Shown here piece after piece: positions 18,120-26,622 of a DNA stretch of 64,000 nucleotides. The position numbers and the translations under genes are program-made. Under the pieces are notes generated by a model. It had not been told where the DNA came from. It made no database searches and saw nothing but the letters and a program-made list of their open reading frames with translations. Each line of letters opens with the position of its first letter. Within the stretch, counting starts at the first letter, position 1. Source of the DNA: Saprospiraceae bacterium (lineage in GTDB: Bacteria > Bacteroidota > Bacteroidia > Chitinophagales > Saprospiraceae); NCBI GenBank assembly GCA_016718205.1, contig JADKEB010000017.1, forward strand, positions 1-64,000, written 5' to 3'.

Positions 18120-19307
18120 TTAAAATATAATAATATTTAAATCAGACCATACGGGAATGCCGTCAGGATGGTTTAAATACTCCTGCACTGCATTGTGAGT
18201 AGTAGCTACAGCCCAAAATAACTGAGCGACACTTCCAACATTATTGTCGGGGTGGTATTCAACATTGATATTATTAAACTGAGGTCCACTTATTGAACCT
18301 ACATAATCTCTAACTCCGTTAAATAAATCAAATGGATCAGCCAACCTTAATGCTCTGATGGTAGCGTTTTCATTATAAAATCTTACCCACATCCAAGCAC
18401 TTCCATAATATTCAGCATTTATTTTCCAGCATCCATCATCATCAGTAAAAGTTACATCAGTGTTAAACCAAGTATCTTTCATATGTATGGCTACTTTTCT
18501 TACAGCAACTAATCCATTAGTATTTGTATTAATAACTCTCACACAACCTCCAGGTTTGCGTTCATTGGCATAGACCTGACATCCGCATTGATTAGTGATT
18601 AGAGATGGAGGTGGAGGTGGAGGCCAGGTATATGGTTGACATTCAGTTGATGATGTATTGCCGTTATATTCAAATTCAGAGCAATCTCCTGTTGAACTTA
18701 GAGCAATAAATCTATTAACTTCATATCCATAGTCATAACTAATACACTCACACCATTGTTCGTTTAGGAAGGTGTTCTGTGTTGAAGGATTAAAAATTTT
18801 TAGCTCAAGTTCATTTCGGTCATTAAACAATTCCAAACATCCCGGCCAAAAAGGGGAGTCAGGTCTACAGTTAGGTTTTATGGAATTGTTTTTTGGATCA
18901 ACTTTATCTATTTCAAGATTTGGAACCTTTGAGTCTTTTCCAACTTTCTTTTCATATGAGTTTCCTGAAAGTTTAAAAGATATCTGAGTTAAATATGATT
19001 TGTCAGGAGCTAATACTAATTCATCAACTATCTCATATTTCACATTAGGAAAAATCTTACCTTTGGGTATTACGGCATATTGGAAAGTTAGCTCTGGTTT
19101 AGATGCTTTCGTATCTACATAATATTCACCCATCTCTAATAACTCGTATTCCAAAGGAAAATCAAATATTGCTATTTTTTCTTTCATTGTATATTGTCTT
19201 AAAGATTCTAAATCATCATCCGATAATGGGTATATTTTTATATATGTATGTGTTTTGGGTAAAACCTTAACGTTTTCTTTATATAATTTATTCCATGCCA
19301 GAGTCAT
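18120..19307 (-). CDS. Large hypothetical protein, probably truncated at both ends
   Basis: 395 aa from ATG 19307, but similarity-like sequence continues upstream in frame (RNNPYSVKNM) to a TGA at 19362-19364, so the real start is lost. The first 130 residues (LPLEYELLE-type, YAVIPKGKIFPNVKYEIVDEL) resemble N-terminal parts of Bacteroidota secreted or lipid-anchored proteins. A middle cysteine-rich, proline-rich linker (WPPPPPPS) precedes a beta-sandwich-like segment (RKVAIHMKDTWFNTDVTFTDDDGCWKI). The C-terminus stops at the edge of the 206-bp repeat. I suspect a metalloprotease-like or surface protein lacking its last domain; no catalytic motif is present. Confidence 0.5.
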   Translation of the reverse strand: MTLAWNKLYKENVKVLPKTHTYIKIYPLSDDDLESLRQYTMKEKIAIFDFPLEYELLEMGEYYVDTKASKPELTFQYAVIPKGKIFPNVKYEIVDELVLAPDKSYLTQISFKLSGNSYEKKVGKDSKVPNLEIDKVDPKNNSIKPNCRPDSPFWPGCLELFNDRNELELKIFNPSTQNTFLNEQWCECISYDYGYEVNRFIALSSTGDCSEFEYNGNTSSTECQPYTWPPPPPPSLITNQCGCQVYANERKPGGCVRVINTNTNGLVAVRKVAIHMKDTWFNTDVTFTDDDGCWKINAEYYGSAWMWVRFYNENATIRALRLADPFDLFNGVRDYVGSISGPQFNNINVEYHPDNNVGSVAQLFWAVATTHNAVQEYLNHPDGIPVWSDLNIIIF

Positions 19308-19487
19308 ATTTTTAACAGAATATGGATTATTTCTTTTAGGACCAAAGTCATATTCTATTGCTCAAATGTAATCTCTTCACATTGATGACTTTGATTTCTT
19401 TGTAGCGCAAAGGTAAACGATATATCTCCTTCAGGTTATGACCTGAAGCATTTAAGAGTATGGTTTGTATCACATGGAAATGACACT

Positions 19488-19558
19488 ATTCCTACGTTTT
19501 TGAATAGGACTTTCTCTCCATAGGAGCGACTGACATTTTCCAGGAGGAGGTAATGCAT
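19488..19558 (-). pseudogene. Duplicated 5' fragment of an ABC-F ATPase gene
   Basis: From ATG 19558 the frame reads LLLENVSRSYGEKVLFKNV, an ABC-F (Uup-like) N-terminus, then diverges. The 70 bases before the ATG also resemble the leader of the gene starting at 6330. Here the SYG triplet is intact, whereas the 6330 copy has a stop at that place. Confidence 0.65.
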
Positions 19559-19635
19559 ATTTTTATTTCATTAACTGGGCATAAATAGGTAAATTTTCAC
19601 ACTCTTCGGGTTTATCCCCAAATTGCGTGTGTATA

Positions 19636-20032
19636 CTAAGACTTCCATACTTTGGCTACTTTAATGATTTCTTTCACTGACATTTCTGCCAGACTCTTGG
19701 AGTGATCTGGACTAAAACATATCACCTTACAAATATCTTGTTCACTTTGTGCTTCCAGAAGGCCATCTTTCAAAGAAAAGGATGTGGAGTCTTTTTGTAA
19801 AGCGGCAAAATCATTAGTAAAAACATATACGTCTTGATAATTTGGATTGAGCTCACCATTCATTCTGGGATTTCCATCGCATAAATAACAGCCTGGGTCA
19901 TGAGATGGTCTTAACTAATGTTTCATTTTGGCCTTGCCAAGGTCTTATGGCCAGATGTGGTGATGCCAGCACCCATTCTCCCGTTAGGATATTGAGCCGT
20001 TTGTGTTAGTAATCCTGCAAATTTGTATTCAT
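19636..20032 (-). pseudogene. galT: Galactose-1-phosphate uridylyltransferase relic
   Basis: About the first 130 of some 345 residues of GalT. Landmarks: LTGEWVLASPHLAIRPWQGQ (V of the usual VSPH is A), HDPGCYLCDGNPRMNGELNPNY with the zinc CxxC, YVFTNDFAAL and CFSPDHSKSLAEM. An in-frame TAA after MNTNLQDY and at least one frameshift break it, and the C-terminal two thirds, including the HPH active site, are absent. The cut at about 19636 lies at a repeat end. Confidence 0.8.
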
Positions 20033-20215
20033 GTATATAAATTCTTGCCTGTACCATCAGAAAGTTGAAAGGGATAGACGGAGCAGTCTCTACCAAAGAT
20101 ATTTTTATATGCTTCTGAAACTTAAGAAATAAATGAATTGCCGCTTTTTTGGCAATCAGATTTATGGTACAACCACCAAAACCACCACCCATCATCCTTA
20201 AAGAACTGAGTCGAC
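20029..20215 (-). pseudogene. galK: Galactokinase C-terminal relic
   Basis: Reads RMMGGGFGGCTINLI (the conserved GHMP kinase motif 3) and, after a one-base shift, SEAYKNIFGRDCSVYPFQLSDG with stop TGA overlapping the galT ATG (ATGA). The N-terminal 300 or so residues are missing. A relic of a galK-galT operon. Nothing recognised in 20216-20380. Confidence 0.75.
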
Positions 20216-20380
20216 AACAACTTGTATTTAGCTGTTCAACCTAACCATGCGGCAACACACCAGCTACAATTTACCCTTAGTTTTCATAAGTTTTTAGAAT
20301 CGAAGAGCAATCGAATCGCCTATACATTTTCGATGCTGTGTTAGGATCAACACCATAAGTATTTCTAAGTTTTTAAACAA

Positions 20381-20500
20381 TATACTTTATACAGTATAAA
20401 ATATGCATCTGGATATCTTATTATACTATAAATGGTATAAATAATTAATAATTTGTTAAAATATACTATATATCGTATATAATATCAATAATATCGTATA
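20381..20500. promoter_or_regulatory. Operator array TATAC-N8-GTATA for the hip operon
   Basis: Three perfect inverted sites at 20381-20398, 20422-20439 and 20462-20479, and a fourth with one altered arm (TATCA-N8-GTATA) at 20483-20500. Start-to-start spacings are 41, 40 and 21 bases, close to whole helical turns. E. coli HipB binds TATCC-N8-GGATA operators in a comparable array, so these are the likely sites for the HipB-like protein. Confidence 0.8.
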
Positions 20501-20504
20501 TTTG
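20497..20504 (+). promoter_or_regulatory. -7 element of the hip promoter
   Basis: TATATTTG fits TANNTTTG, 20 bases before the hipB ATG. It overlaps the last operator half-site, so repressor binding would cover the promoter. Confidence 0.55.
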
Positions 20505-20523
20505 TTCTTTAAATAGTATAATA

Positions 20524-20751
20524 ATGCGAGAAAAAATATCTGATTTAAGTAGTCATATCAAACAAAAACGTAAACAAAACAAATTGACTCAGCCATCTTT
20601 GGCACTGAAAGCTGGAGTTGGATTACATTTTGTGAGAGATTTGGAGCAAGGGAAACAAAGTTTACGCATGGATAAGGTAAATGATGTTTTGCGTTTATTT
20701 GGTGAGGTGCTCGGTCCGGTTCCGATGGACAGAGATAAATTATTAAGATGA
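20524..20751 (+). CDS. hipB: HipB-like HTH antitoxin / operon repressor
   Basis: 75-aa Xre-family helix-turn-helix protein: SDLSSHIKQKRKQNKLTQPSLALKAGVGLHFVRDLEQGKQSLRMDKVNDVLRLFG, given here as residues 7-60, is a standard HTH_3 fold with helix 2-turn-helix 3 around LTQPSLALKAGVGLHFVRDLE (split LTQPSLALKAG / VGLHFVRDLE). HipB proteins bind the kinase and repress their own operon; the four upstream TATAC-N8-GTATA sites fit that. The next gene begins one base after its stop, so it is co-translated. Tail DRDKLLR is short, as in E. coli HipB-like proteins. Confidence 0.85.
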   Translation: MREKISDLSSHIKQKRKQNKLTQPSLALKAGVGLHFVRDLEQGKQSLRMDKVNDVLRLFGEVLGPVPMDRDKLLR

Positions 20752-20752
20752 T

Positions 20753-21079
20753 ATGGAACGAAGTGGACAGGTTTATATGAAGGATGTATATTGTGGTAAG
20801 ATATATGAAACTGAAGATGGTTATTTTTTTCAGTATGATGAGACCATTCTGAAAAATGATGGAGTACAAGCCATAAGTCTTACTTTGCCAAAACAACGGA
20901 TACCTTACCATAGCAAAACATTGTTTGCTTTTTTTGATGGCTTGATTCCTGAAGGTTGGCTCCTAGATATAGCTCAAAAAAACTGGAAAATCAACCACAG
21001 AGATAGGATGGGTTTGCTTTTGGCGTGTTGTAAAGATTGTATCGGAGCAGTAAGTGTTATAAAAAATGAAGAATTATAA
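20753..21079 (+). CDS. hipS: HipS-like protein (HipA N-subdomain 1)
   Basis: 108 aa corresponding to the N-terminal subdomain of HipA: GQVYMKDVYCGKIYETEDGYFFQYDE, shown as its start VYMKDVYCGKIYE, then ISLTLPKQ and the FAFFDGLIPEGWLLD motif followed by DRMGLLLACCKDCIGAV. In E. coli O127 the tripartite hipBST system uses such a separate small protein as the antitoxin for the kinase HipT. Here it lies between the HTH gene and the kinase, with a 14-base overlap into the kinase. Whether it neutralises the kinase in this lineage is an inference. Confidence 0.8.
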   Translation: MERSGQVYMKDVYCGKIYETEDGYFFQYDETILKNDGVQAISLTLPKQRIPYHSKTLFAFFDGLIPEGWLLDIAQKNWKINHRDRMGLLLACCKDCIGAVSVIKNEEL

Positions 21080-22097
21080 AAAGAAATATTTGGCTCAATC
21101 TCAGCATCATGGATCGGTGGTTCATGAACCTTCGCCTTATTATGGACAAAGGTGTTTGCATTGTTATGAGCCATTGAAGGAGTCAGACACTTATGTTCAC
21201 CAGGCCTGCAATAAAAGATTTTATGGTCAACTTGGAACACCCCAATTGGGATACAGACTTCAGGATCTGGATGAATTAGCTTCGAAAGTCATTTTGAGCC
21301 AAATGGCTGTGACAGGTGTACAAGCTAAGATATCTCTCAGCCTTCACAGGAAAGAAGATAAAAATTTGGCTAAAAAACTGACCATAGTTGGTCTTTATGG
21401 TGATTATATATTGAAGCCGCCATCAGGGTATTATCCGCAGCTGCCTGAATTGGAAAGTGTCACCATGCACATGGCTGCAGCCTGTGGTTTGATGGTTGTG
21501 CCTCATAGTTTGATCTATCTGGAAGATGGCACTCTATGCTATATAACCAAACGTGTAGATAGGACTCGAAAAGTTAAGTTACACATGGAAGATATGTGTC
21601 AGTTGAGTGAGCGCCTTTCTGAAGACAAATACAAAGGAAGTCATGAGCAAGTAGCTAAATTGATATTGAAGTACTCATCCAATCCTATACTGGATGTGAG
21701 CAACTTCTATGAGCTTGTTTTATTCAGTTTTTTTACAGGCAATGCAGATATGCATTTAAAAAACTTTTCATTGTTGGAATCTGAGGAAAGTGGTTTTGCA
21801 TTAAGTCCCGCTTATGATTTAGTGCCTACTGCGATAGTCAATCCTGCCGATACTGAAGAATTGGCCCTAACATTGAATGGCAAAAAAAGAAAACTGAATT
21901 ATAATGATTTCCTGTCAGCGTACAATCTATGTGGTTTGAATAAAAAAGTTCTTGATAATACTTTGGAGCTTTTTAAGTATTGTAAACCTGAGATGCTACA
22001 AATGTTGGATAAAAGCTTTGTACAAGATGAATATAAGGCCAAATTTCAAACTTTAATTAATGCAAGATTTGAGCAACTCGGATTAGGGTATGTTTAA
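21066..22097 (+). CDS. hipT: HipT-like serine/threonine kinase toxin
   Basis: 343 aa HipA-type kinase core without the N-subdomain, which is the separate preceding gene. Family members phosphorylate aminoacyl-tRNA synthetases and stop growth. Seen: a zinc-finger-like CLHC...HQAC segment (33-52), the Gly-rich loop VTGVQAKISL (about 82-91), YITKRVDR, the catalytic GNADMHLKNFSLL and the metal-binding SPAYDLVPT. All key residues look intact. The residues before the loop glycine are A-V-T where many HipT/HipA kinases have serine there, so any autophosphorylation site would be the Thr. Overlaps hipS by 14 bases. Confidence 0.88.
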   Translation: MKNYKKKYLAQSQHHGSVVHEPSPYYGQRCLHCYEPLKESDTYVHQACNKRFYGQLGTPQLGYRLQDLDELASKVILSQMAVTGVQAKISLSLHRKEDKNLAKKLTIVGLYGDYILKPPSGYYPQLPELESVTMHMAAACGLMVVPHSLIYLEDGTLCYITKRVDRTRKVKLHMEDMCQLSERLSEDKYKGSHEQVAKLILKYSSNPILDVSNFYELVLFSFFTGNADMHLKNFSLLESEESGFALSPAYDLVPTAIVNPADTEELALTLNGKKRKLNYNDFLSAYNLCGLNKKVLDNTLELFKYCKPEMLQMLDKSFVQDEYKAKFQTLINARFEQLGLGYV

Positions 22098-22120
22098 ATT
22101 TTCTCACTTGGATCCGCATA

Positions 22121-22220
22121 GGATTGGGTGGGCAGACATGAAAGGGCATAAATAAAATCTCTGAAACTTCTTACATTGGTAGAAAATGAAGGAAGAGGTA
22201 AATCTGAGGAAGTTGAACTA
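22121..22220. repeat. Dispersed repeat, GAAACTTCTTA segment, copy 1
   Basis: Closely matches 61684-61790. One frame reads LKLLTLVENEGRGKSEEVEL, so it may be the tail of a duplicated or mobile gene. An AGTATG-like repeat end (GGGTATGTTTAAATTTT) lies just before it, overlapping the hipT stop. Confidence 0.6.
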
Positions 22221-24101
22221 ATTACCTGAAAATTTCATAATTCTCAAAACAAGACCGGAGTAAGGCGGCAGAGTCAGGATTTTTCCATTCTGGTCAGCAT
22301 CTGCCTGATAAGAAAAAACTATCCTGTATCCGGAAATATCCAAGGGAACCTGTAATGTATTTTGTTGATCATTGTTGTTGAAAAGGATCAAAAAACTTTC
22401 ATCATTGAAGGTTCTTCTGTATCCCAGAATATTTTTGTCATCATCAAAATTCTCAAACTCAAAGTTTCCATATATAAAAGCCTCAGAACTTTTCCTGAGT
22501 TGAATCATGGATTTGTAATATTCATATATTTCAGAATCAAATTTTGGCTTTTCGGAGTATTTATATTCTGAATATTCAGATTGAGTTTCATCATCAAAAG
22601 GTATATCTGGCCACACCAAAGGCTTCCTGGTGTCCGGATCATCAGCACCAGTCATACCCATCTCATCACCATTCCATATATGAGGAGAACCCACAAAAGT
22701 AAACTGATGCATCAAAAACAACCTGACTCGATGATGTGTGATAGCTGGTGGATAGTTGGTGCGATAATTTTTATCTTCCTGTGGTTTGCAGTTAAATTTG
22801 TATTTATTTACATTATAAAATGAAGACAACAATCTGGGTGAATCGTGTGAAGATGCCAGATTCATCATGGCTTGTTGTGTATAGTCAGGATACTTCAGAA
22901 ATACTGCAACCATCCTGTCTTTAAACTGGTTAAGTGTGAGTTTGTCATTGGGCTCAGCAAAATAACTTCGTGCTTCTTTGAACCATTGATAATGCATGAC
23001 GGCATCAAAAACATCACCTTTGACCCAAGGTGTTGGGTCCATTAATTCATCAGGCCATTTGGACCACCAGTTTTCGCCTACAAGGTAAAAATCAGGATTG
23101 ACAGTCCTTACATACCTCCTGAAATCCCTCCAAAACCCCATCGGTACGTGTTCGGCTACATCCAGGCGCATCCCATCTATTCCGTCTTCAAAACGACCAT
23201 CGCCGTTTGGATCCATCCACCTCCTCGAAACCGCAAAAATGTGTTCTTTTACAGCAGGCAGCATATTGCCTTCATACGGGTGACCAGGGATTTTTCCATT
23301 GTGATCTATCTTTTTTAGCTCAGGCAGCGTTTTGATACCTATCCAACCTTCATAATTAAGCGTCGTCTTACCTGTATCTTCATCTTTGGTAAAACTGGTG
23401 TGATACCAATCTTTATATGGTGACTTATCCAGATTTTTTTCAATGTCTTTGAATGCCCAGAAATTATTTCCTGTATGGTTCCATGAGAAGTCCAAAACCA
23501 CCCGAATACCCTCCGAGTGAAGTTTTTTGACTAAGTTGATAAACTTTTTATCGGCACTTGTCCATTGCCATGTGGATGGGTCGCCAGGATTTTCTCTTGC
23601 CATAAGCTTCTGATCGCCGACAATATCATCTCCAAAGGTGACATCGATGTGATGGTAAGATCTTGCATCATATTTATGCAACGATGGCGTATCGTTGAGT
23701 GGGTTGAAATAAATAGCGTTGATACCCAAATCCTTCAGATACGGTATTTTTTCTTCCACTCCAGCTAAATCTCCCCCATACCTTCTCATTTGGATAGTGC
23801 GATAGAAGTCGAGACCTGTTTTTTTTGCCCACGCCTCCTGCTCATACCAGTTTTGTCCCCAAGGGCTGATTTCCCAATCCGGTGGAAGAGCATCTATCAA
23901 TCCGTTTTCGCAGGTTTTTAACGTTGGATTAATATTAGGATTTCCATTTCTGAATCTCTCTACAAATATCTGATACCAAATAGCTTCCCTAGCCCATTTA
24001 GGCGGTTTTTCAAATGCTGTTGCTGCAACTTTTGATCTTTTCGTGTCTGAAGAGTATCCTGCCATAATGAATGTAATAAAAACCAAAATCCTGAATAACA
24101 T
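22218..24101 (-). CDS. GH13 alpha-amylase family glycosidase, exported
   Basis: Hydrolyses alpha-glucans outside the cytoplasm. 627 aa: hydrophobic signal segment 1-16, then an N-terminal WYQIFVERFRNG typical of the neopullulanase/cyclomaltodextrinase type, the (beta/alpha)8 barrel with conserved region I (VVLDFSWNHTG), nucleophile Asp in DGIDGMRLDVAEHV, acid Glu in YLVGENWW and the third Asp in ASSHDSPRL, and a C-terminal beta domain. All three catalytic acids are present. An inserted DPNGDGRFEDG loop resembles a calcium site. No sus-type partner genes nearby. Exact substrate cannot be set. Confidence 0.9.
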   Translation of the reverse strand: MLFRILVFITFIMAGYSSDTKRSKVAATAFEKPPKWAREAIWYQIFVERFRNGNPNINPTLKTCENGLIDALPPDWEISPWGQNWYEQEAWAKKTGLDFYRTIQMRRYGGDLAGVEEKIPYLKDLGINAIYFNPLNDTPSLHKYDARSYHHIDVTFGDDIVGDQKLMARENPGDPSTWQWTSADKKFINLVKKLHSEGIRVVLDFSWNHTGNNFWAFKDIEKNLDKSPYKDWYHTSFTKDEDTGKTTLNYEGWIGIKTLPELKKIDHNGKIPGHPYEGNMLPAVKEHIFAVSRRWMDPNGDGRFEDGIDGMRLDVAEHVPMGFWRDFRRYVRTVNPDFYLVGENWWSKWPDELMDPTPWVKGDVFDAVMHYQWFKEARSYFAEPNDKLTLNQFKDRMVAVFLKYPDYTQQAMMNLASSHDSPRLLSSFYNVNKYKFNCKPQEDKNYRTNYPPAITHHRVRLFLMHQFTFVGSPHIWNGDEMGMTGADDPDTRKPLVWPDIPFDDETQSEYSEYKYSEKPKFDSEIYEYYKSMIQLRKSSEAFIYGNFEFENFDDDKNILGYRRTFNDESFLILFNNNDQQNTLQVPLDISGYRIVFSYQADADQNGKILTLPPYSGLVLRIMKFSGN

Positions 24102-24191
24102 CCTTTTACTCCGATTTTTTACAAAAATATAAAAATAAAGCTTTCTACACCTTATATTTGTTTAATAAAAAACAATAACAGACCGACAGCC

Positions 24192-24560
24192 ATGACTCCG
24201 GAAACAAATCTTTCACAATTGGAGCAAAAAATGAAATCCTTCCTGCATGATGGCCAATATGTTTATTGCAATGTGGTTGAGATACAAAGCCAAATCATCT
24301 CAAAAGCCATTATGATATTCAAAGAAGAAGAAGGGTATATCATCATAGTCCGGAAATAAGTTGCAGATGAAGCCTGTTTGACTTATGGATTTGTTTCAAA
24401 GGCTCTGGCCGATGAAGGTATCAGTTGCAATGTCGTGGCAGCTTATCACCATGACCATATTTTTGTTCTATTTCATGATGCTTCTATGGCCATTGAAGTA
24501 CTCCGAAAAATTATCTTCATCATCTTAGGAGGGTGCTATACCATCTTTGTGAGTAGCTAA
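24192..24560 (+). pseudogene. ACT-domain (DUF2241-like) protein, nonsense and internal deletion
   Basis: From ATG 24192 the frame encodes the usual N-terminal half (MIFKEEEGYIIIVRK), meets an in-frame TAA at 24357, and continues in the same frame with SKALADEGISCNVVAAYHHDHIFV, the conserved second half. About 20 residues between them, which in relatives contain the VHSSLEAVGLT motif, are absent. Both defects point to a dead gene and not a single sequencing error. Its 3' end overlaps the WD40 gene on the other strand. Confidence 0.7.
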
Positions 24561-25469
24561 TTCTACCTTGAACATCCTGATCAGCCTGTCGTCTCCGGCA
24601 GAAACCATCAGACCTGCTTCGGGGATCCAGACCAAAGCATTGACAGAATTGATATGCCCACCTTTTTGAACATCGATACTTTTTAGTAATTCAAAATCAT
24701 CAGTACTCCAGAGCCTCCAGGTTTTATCTCTTGATGCAGTGGCAAAAGCGGATAACTCGGGTATGGCCACTATTTTATTGATTGTAAACCAATGGGCTTC
24801 AACTGTCTCCTTCTTGCTATACTCCGTGACATCCCAAAGATGACATACTGCATCCCGACCGCCGGAGATCATAGTCAAATTATCCAACATTTCTATACAA
24901 AACACACTATTGCCATGAGCCTGAGTGATGACGTGTTGTATTTTAAAATTGTAAATATCAACTACATAAATATTGTTATCGCTTGCTCCAATGTAAAGTA
25001 AGTCCCGGGCTTGATCATACTTAATACATCGAAGTCCCTGTGTTGACAAGCGTAAAGATAATTCAGGGACCATTTCGTTGACATTCCATCTGCAAAGGTA
25101 CCCGTCATTACTTACAGAGTATAAGATGTCATCATTGGCAAATACCAGATCCAATATACTTCCTTTATGGAATGCAGAGCGTTTTATGATTTTATTTTCA
25201 GCAGAATCCAGCCAAAAGAGATGCCCATCCATATCACCTGCAACTAATAAAGATTTCGATTCATTGAGTGCCAAAGAAAATATTTTTGAGGTTGTATTTC
25301 TTGTGAGAATACCATCCGGATTGTCTGACAAAGGGTGCCACTTCACAATCCAGCCATCGCCTCCGGCAGAGTACAGGACCTGCTTTTGATGGTCATATTT
25401 CATACTGTAAATAGCAGAACGATGTCCGGAAAAATCTTTTATTTTAGTAATATTGGCGAAAACTCCCAA
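24525..25469 (-). CDS. WD40 beta-propeller protein
   Basis: 314 aa with about seven WD-type repeats (GHRSAIYSMKYD...WIVKWHP, GSILDLVFANDDILYSVSNDGYLCRW, NSVFCIEMLDNLTMISGGRDAVCHLWD, ATASRDKTWRLWS, SAGDDRLIRMFKV), enough for one closed propeller. No signal peptide, so probably cytoplasmic, a scaffold for other proteins. Partner unknown; the PPTase gene is divergent. Confidence 0.85.
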   Translation of the reverse strand: MGVFANITKIKDFSGHRSAIYSMKYDHQKQVLYSAGGDGWIVKWHPLSDNPDGILTRNTTSKIFSLALNESKSLLVAGDMDGHLFWLDSAENKIIKRSAFHKGSILDLVFANDDILYSVSNDGYLCRWNVNEMVPELSLRLSTQGLRCIKYDQARDLLYIGASDNNIYVVDIYNFKIQHVITQAHGNSVFCIEMLDNLTMISGGRDAVCHLWDVTEYSKKETVEAHWFTINKIVAIPELSAFATASRDKTWRLWSTDDFELLKSIDVQKGGHINSVNALVWIPEAGLMVSAGDDRLIRMFKVELATHKDGIAPS

Positions 25470-25552
25470 AGGTATATTAGTTTTGCTTTTTTAAAAACAT
25501 GGTTGCATCTTCGGAGCACTAACAAAGCCAGAGAGCACAAGTTTAAGAATCT

Positions 25553-26192
25553 ATGCCTTTAATATTGATAAAAAATGAAAATGGATTATTCAGATATGGT
25601 ATATGGCATCATATCGAAGCTGATGATTTCTTTTTAGAAAGACTCAATTTATCCCGAGCTGAAGAAGCAGAGTTACAAAATCTCAAAGCAAGAAAAAAAA
25701 AGTGAATGGCTTTGTTCTAGATATTTGCTCACAATAGTGGCTGATCATGTAATGCGCGGAGCGTGTCTCAAAGATGAATATGGCAAACCGTATATAGAAG
25801 GATCGGACGAAAACATATCTATCAGTCATAATTTTGATTACACTGCGGTGATCATCAGCAAAAAAGTATGTGGCATTGACATACAGGTTGTTGTGCCCAA
25901 AATTATTGCCATCGGGCCGAGATTTATCAATGAAAATGAATTAAAATACATACCTCAAAACAATAAACTCTACTATTTTCATGTCATATGGGGTGCGAAA
26001 GAAGCCATGTATAAATGTCATGGTAAAAAAGAGTTGGATTTCAAAAAGCATCTAGAAGTCAGTCCGTTTGATTTTAGCCAGAATTGTTTCAGATTTGAAG
26101 GCAGACTTCATAAAGATGATTGTATAGTGAAATACAGTTTGTATGCCGAACTTAACGAAAAAATAATGACCGTATATGCCATTGAAAATTAA
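25553..26192 (+). pseudogene. 4'-phosphopantetheinyl transferase, frameshift in an A9 tract
   Basis: Transfers phosphopantetheine from CoA to carrier proteins. ATG 25553 starts MPLILIKNENGLFRYGIWHH; the frame ends just after a run of nine A (25693-25701). Taking one A away gives RKKSEWLCSRYLLTIVADHV, the expected family sequence, then ISHNFDYTAVI, the metal motif CGIDIQ (the common form is GIDIE, so the usual Glu is Gln) and WGAKEAMYK. Total about 212 aa, normal. Either a sequencing error, a phase-variable tract or an inactivating slip. Overlaps the next gene by 17 bases. Confidence 0.75.
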
Positions 26193-26622
26193 AAATATTG
26201 TTTGGATAGTGCTTTTCTTCCAATTATTTACCTACTCCTGCAAAGACAAAACTAATAGCTCTGAAGGAGAATCAGCACCAGGTATTGAGAAAGGTTTTTT
26301 GTCTTTTTACGAGAAATACAGCAAAGACAGCCTTTTTCAGATCGAACATACTGTCTTTCCCCTTGAAGGTGTGAAAGCCCGACATGATGAAAATGAAATG
26401 ATTGATCCTGATTTCAGGTGGACACAGGAAAATTGGGTTTTTCAAAGAGAATTTGACGACATGAACGGATCATTTACCAGAGAATTTTATAACCTAAATG
26501 GGGTCATTGTTGAAAAGATTGCTGACAAATCCGAAAATTTTACAATGGAAAGAAGATTTGGAAACCTTTCTTCAGGATGGCACTTGATTTATTACAGGGA
26601 AATGGGACTTTATGGTAAATGA
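26176..26622 (+). CDS. DUF4348-like lipoprotein
   Basis: 148 aa: lipoprotein signal with lipobox TYSC (Cys 22), then a small globular domain (FLSFYEKYSKDSLFQIEHTVFPL, shown as FYEKYSKDSLFQ) typical of Bacteroidota DUF4348 proteins. Probably anchored in the outer membrane, facing the periplasm. Function unknown. Translation is coupled to the PPTase gene by overlap. Confidence 0.7.
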   Translation: MPLKIKNIVWIVLFFQLFTYSCKDKTNSSEGESAPGIEKGFLSFYEKYSKDSLFQIEHTVFPLEGVKARHDENEMIDPDFRWTQENWVFQREFDDMNGSFTREFYNLNGVIVEKIADKSENFTMERRFGNLSSGWHLIYYREMGLYGK

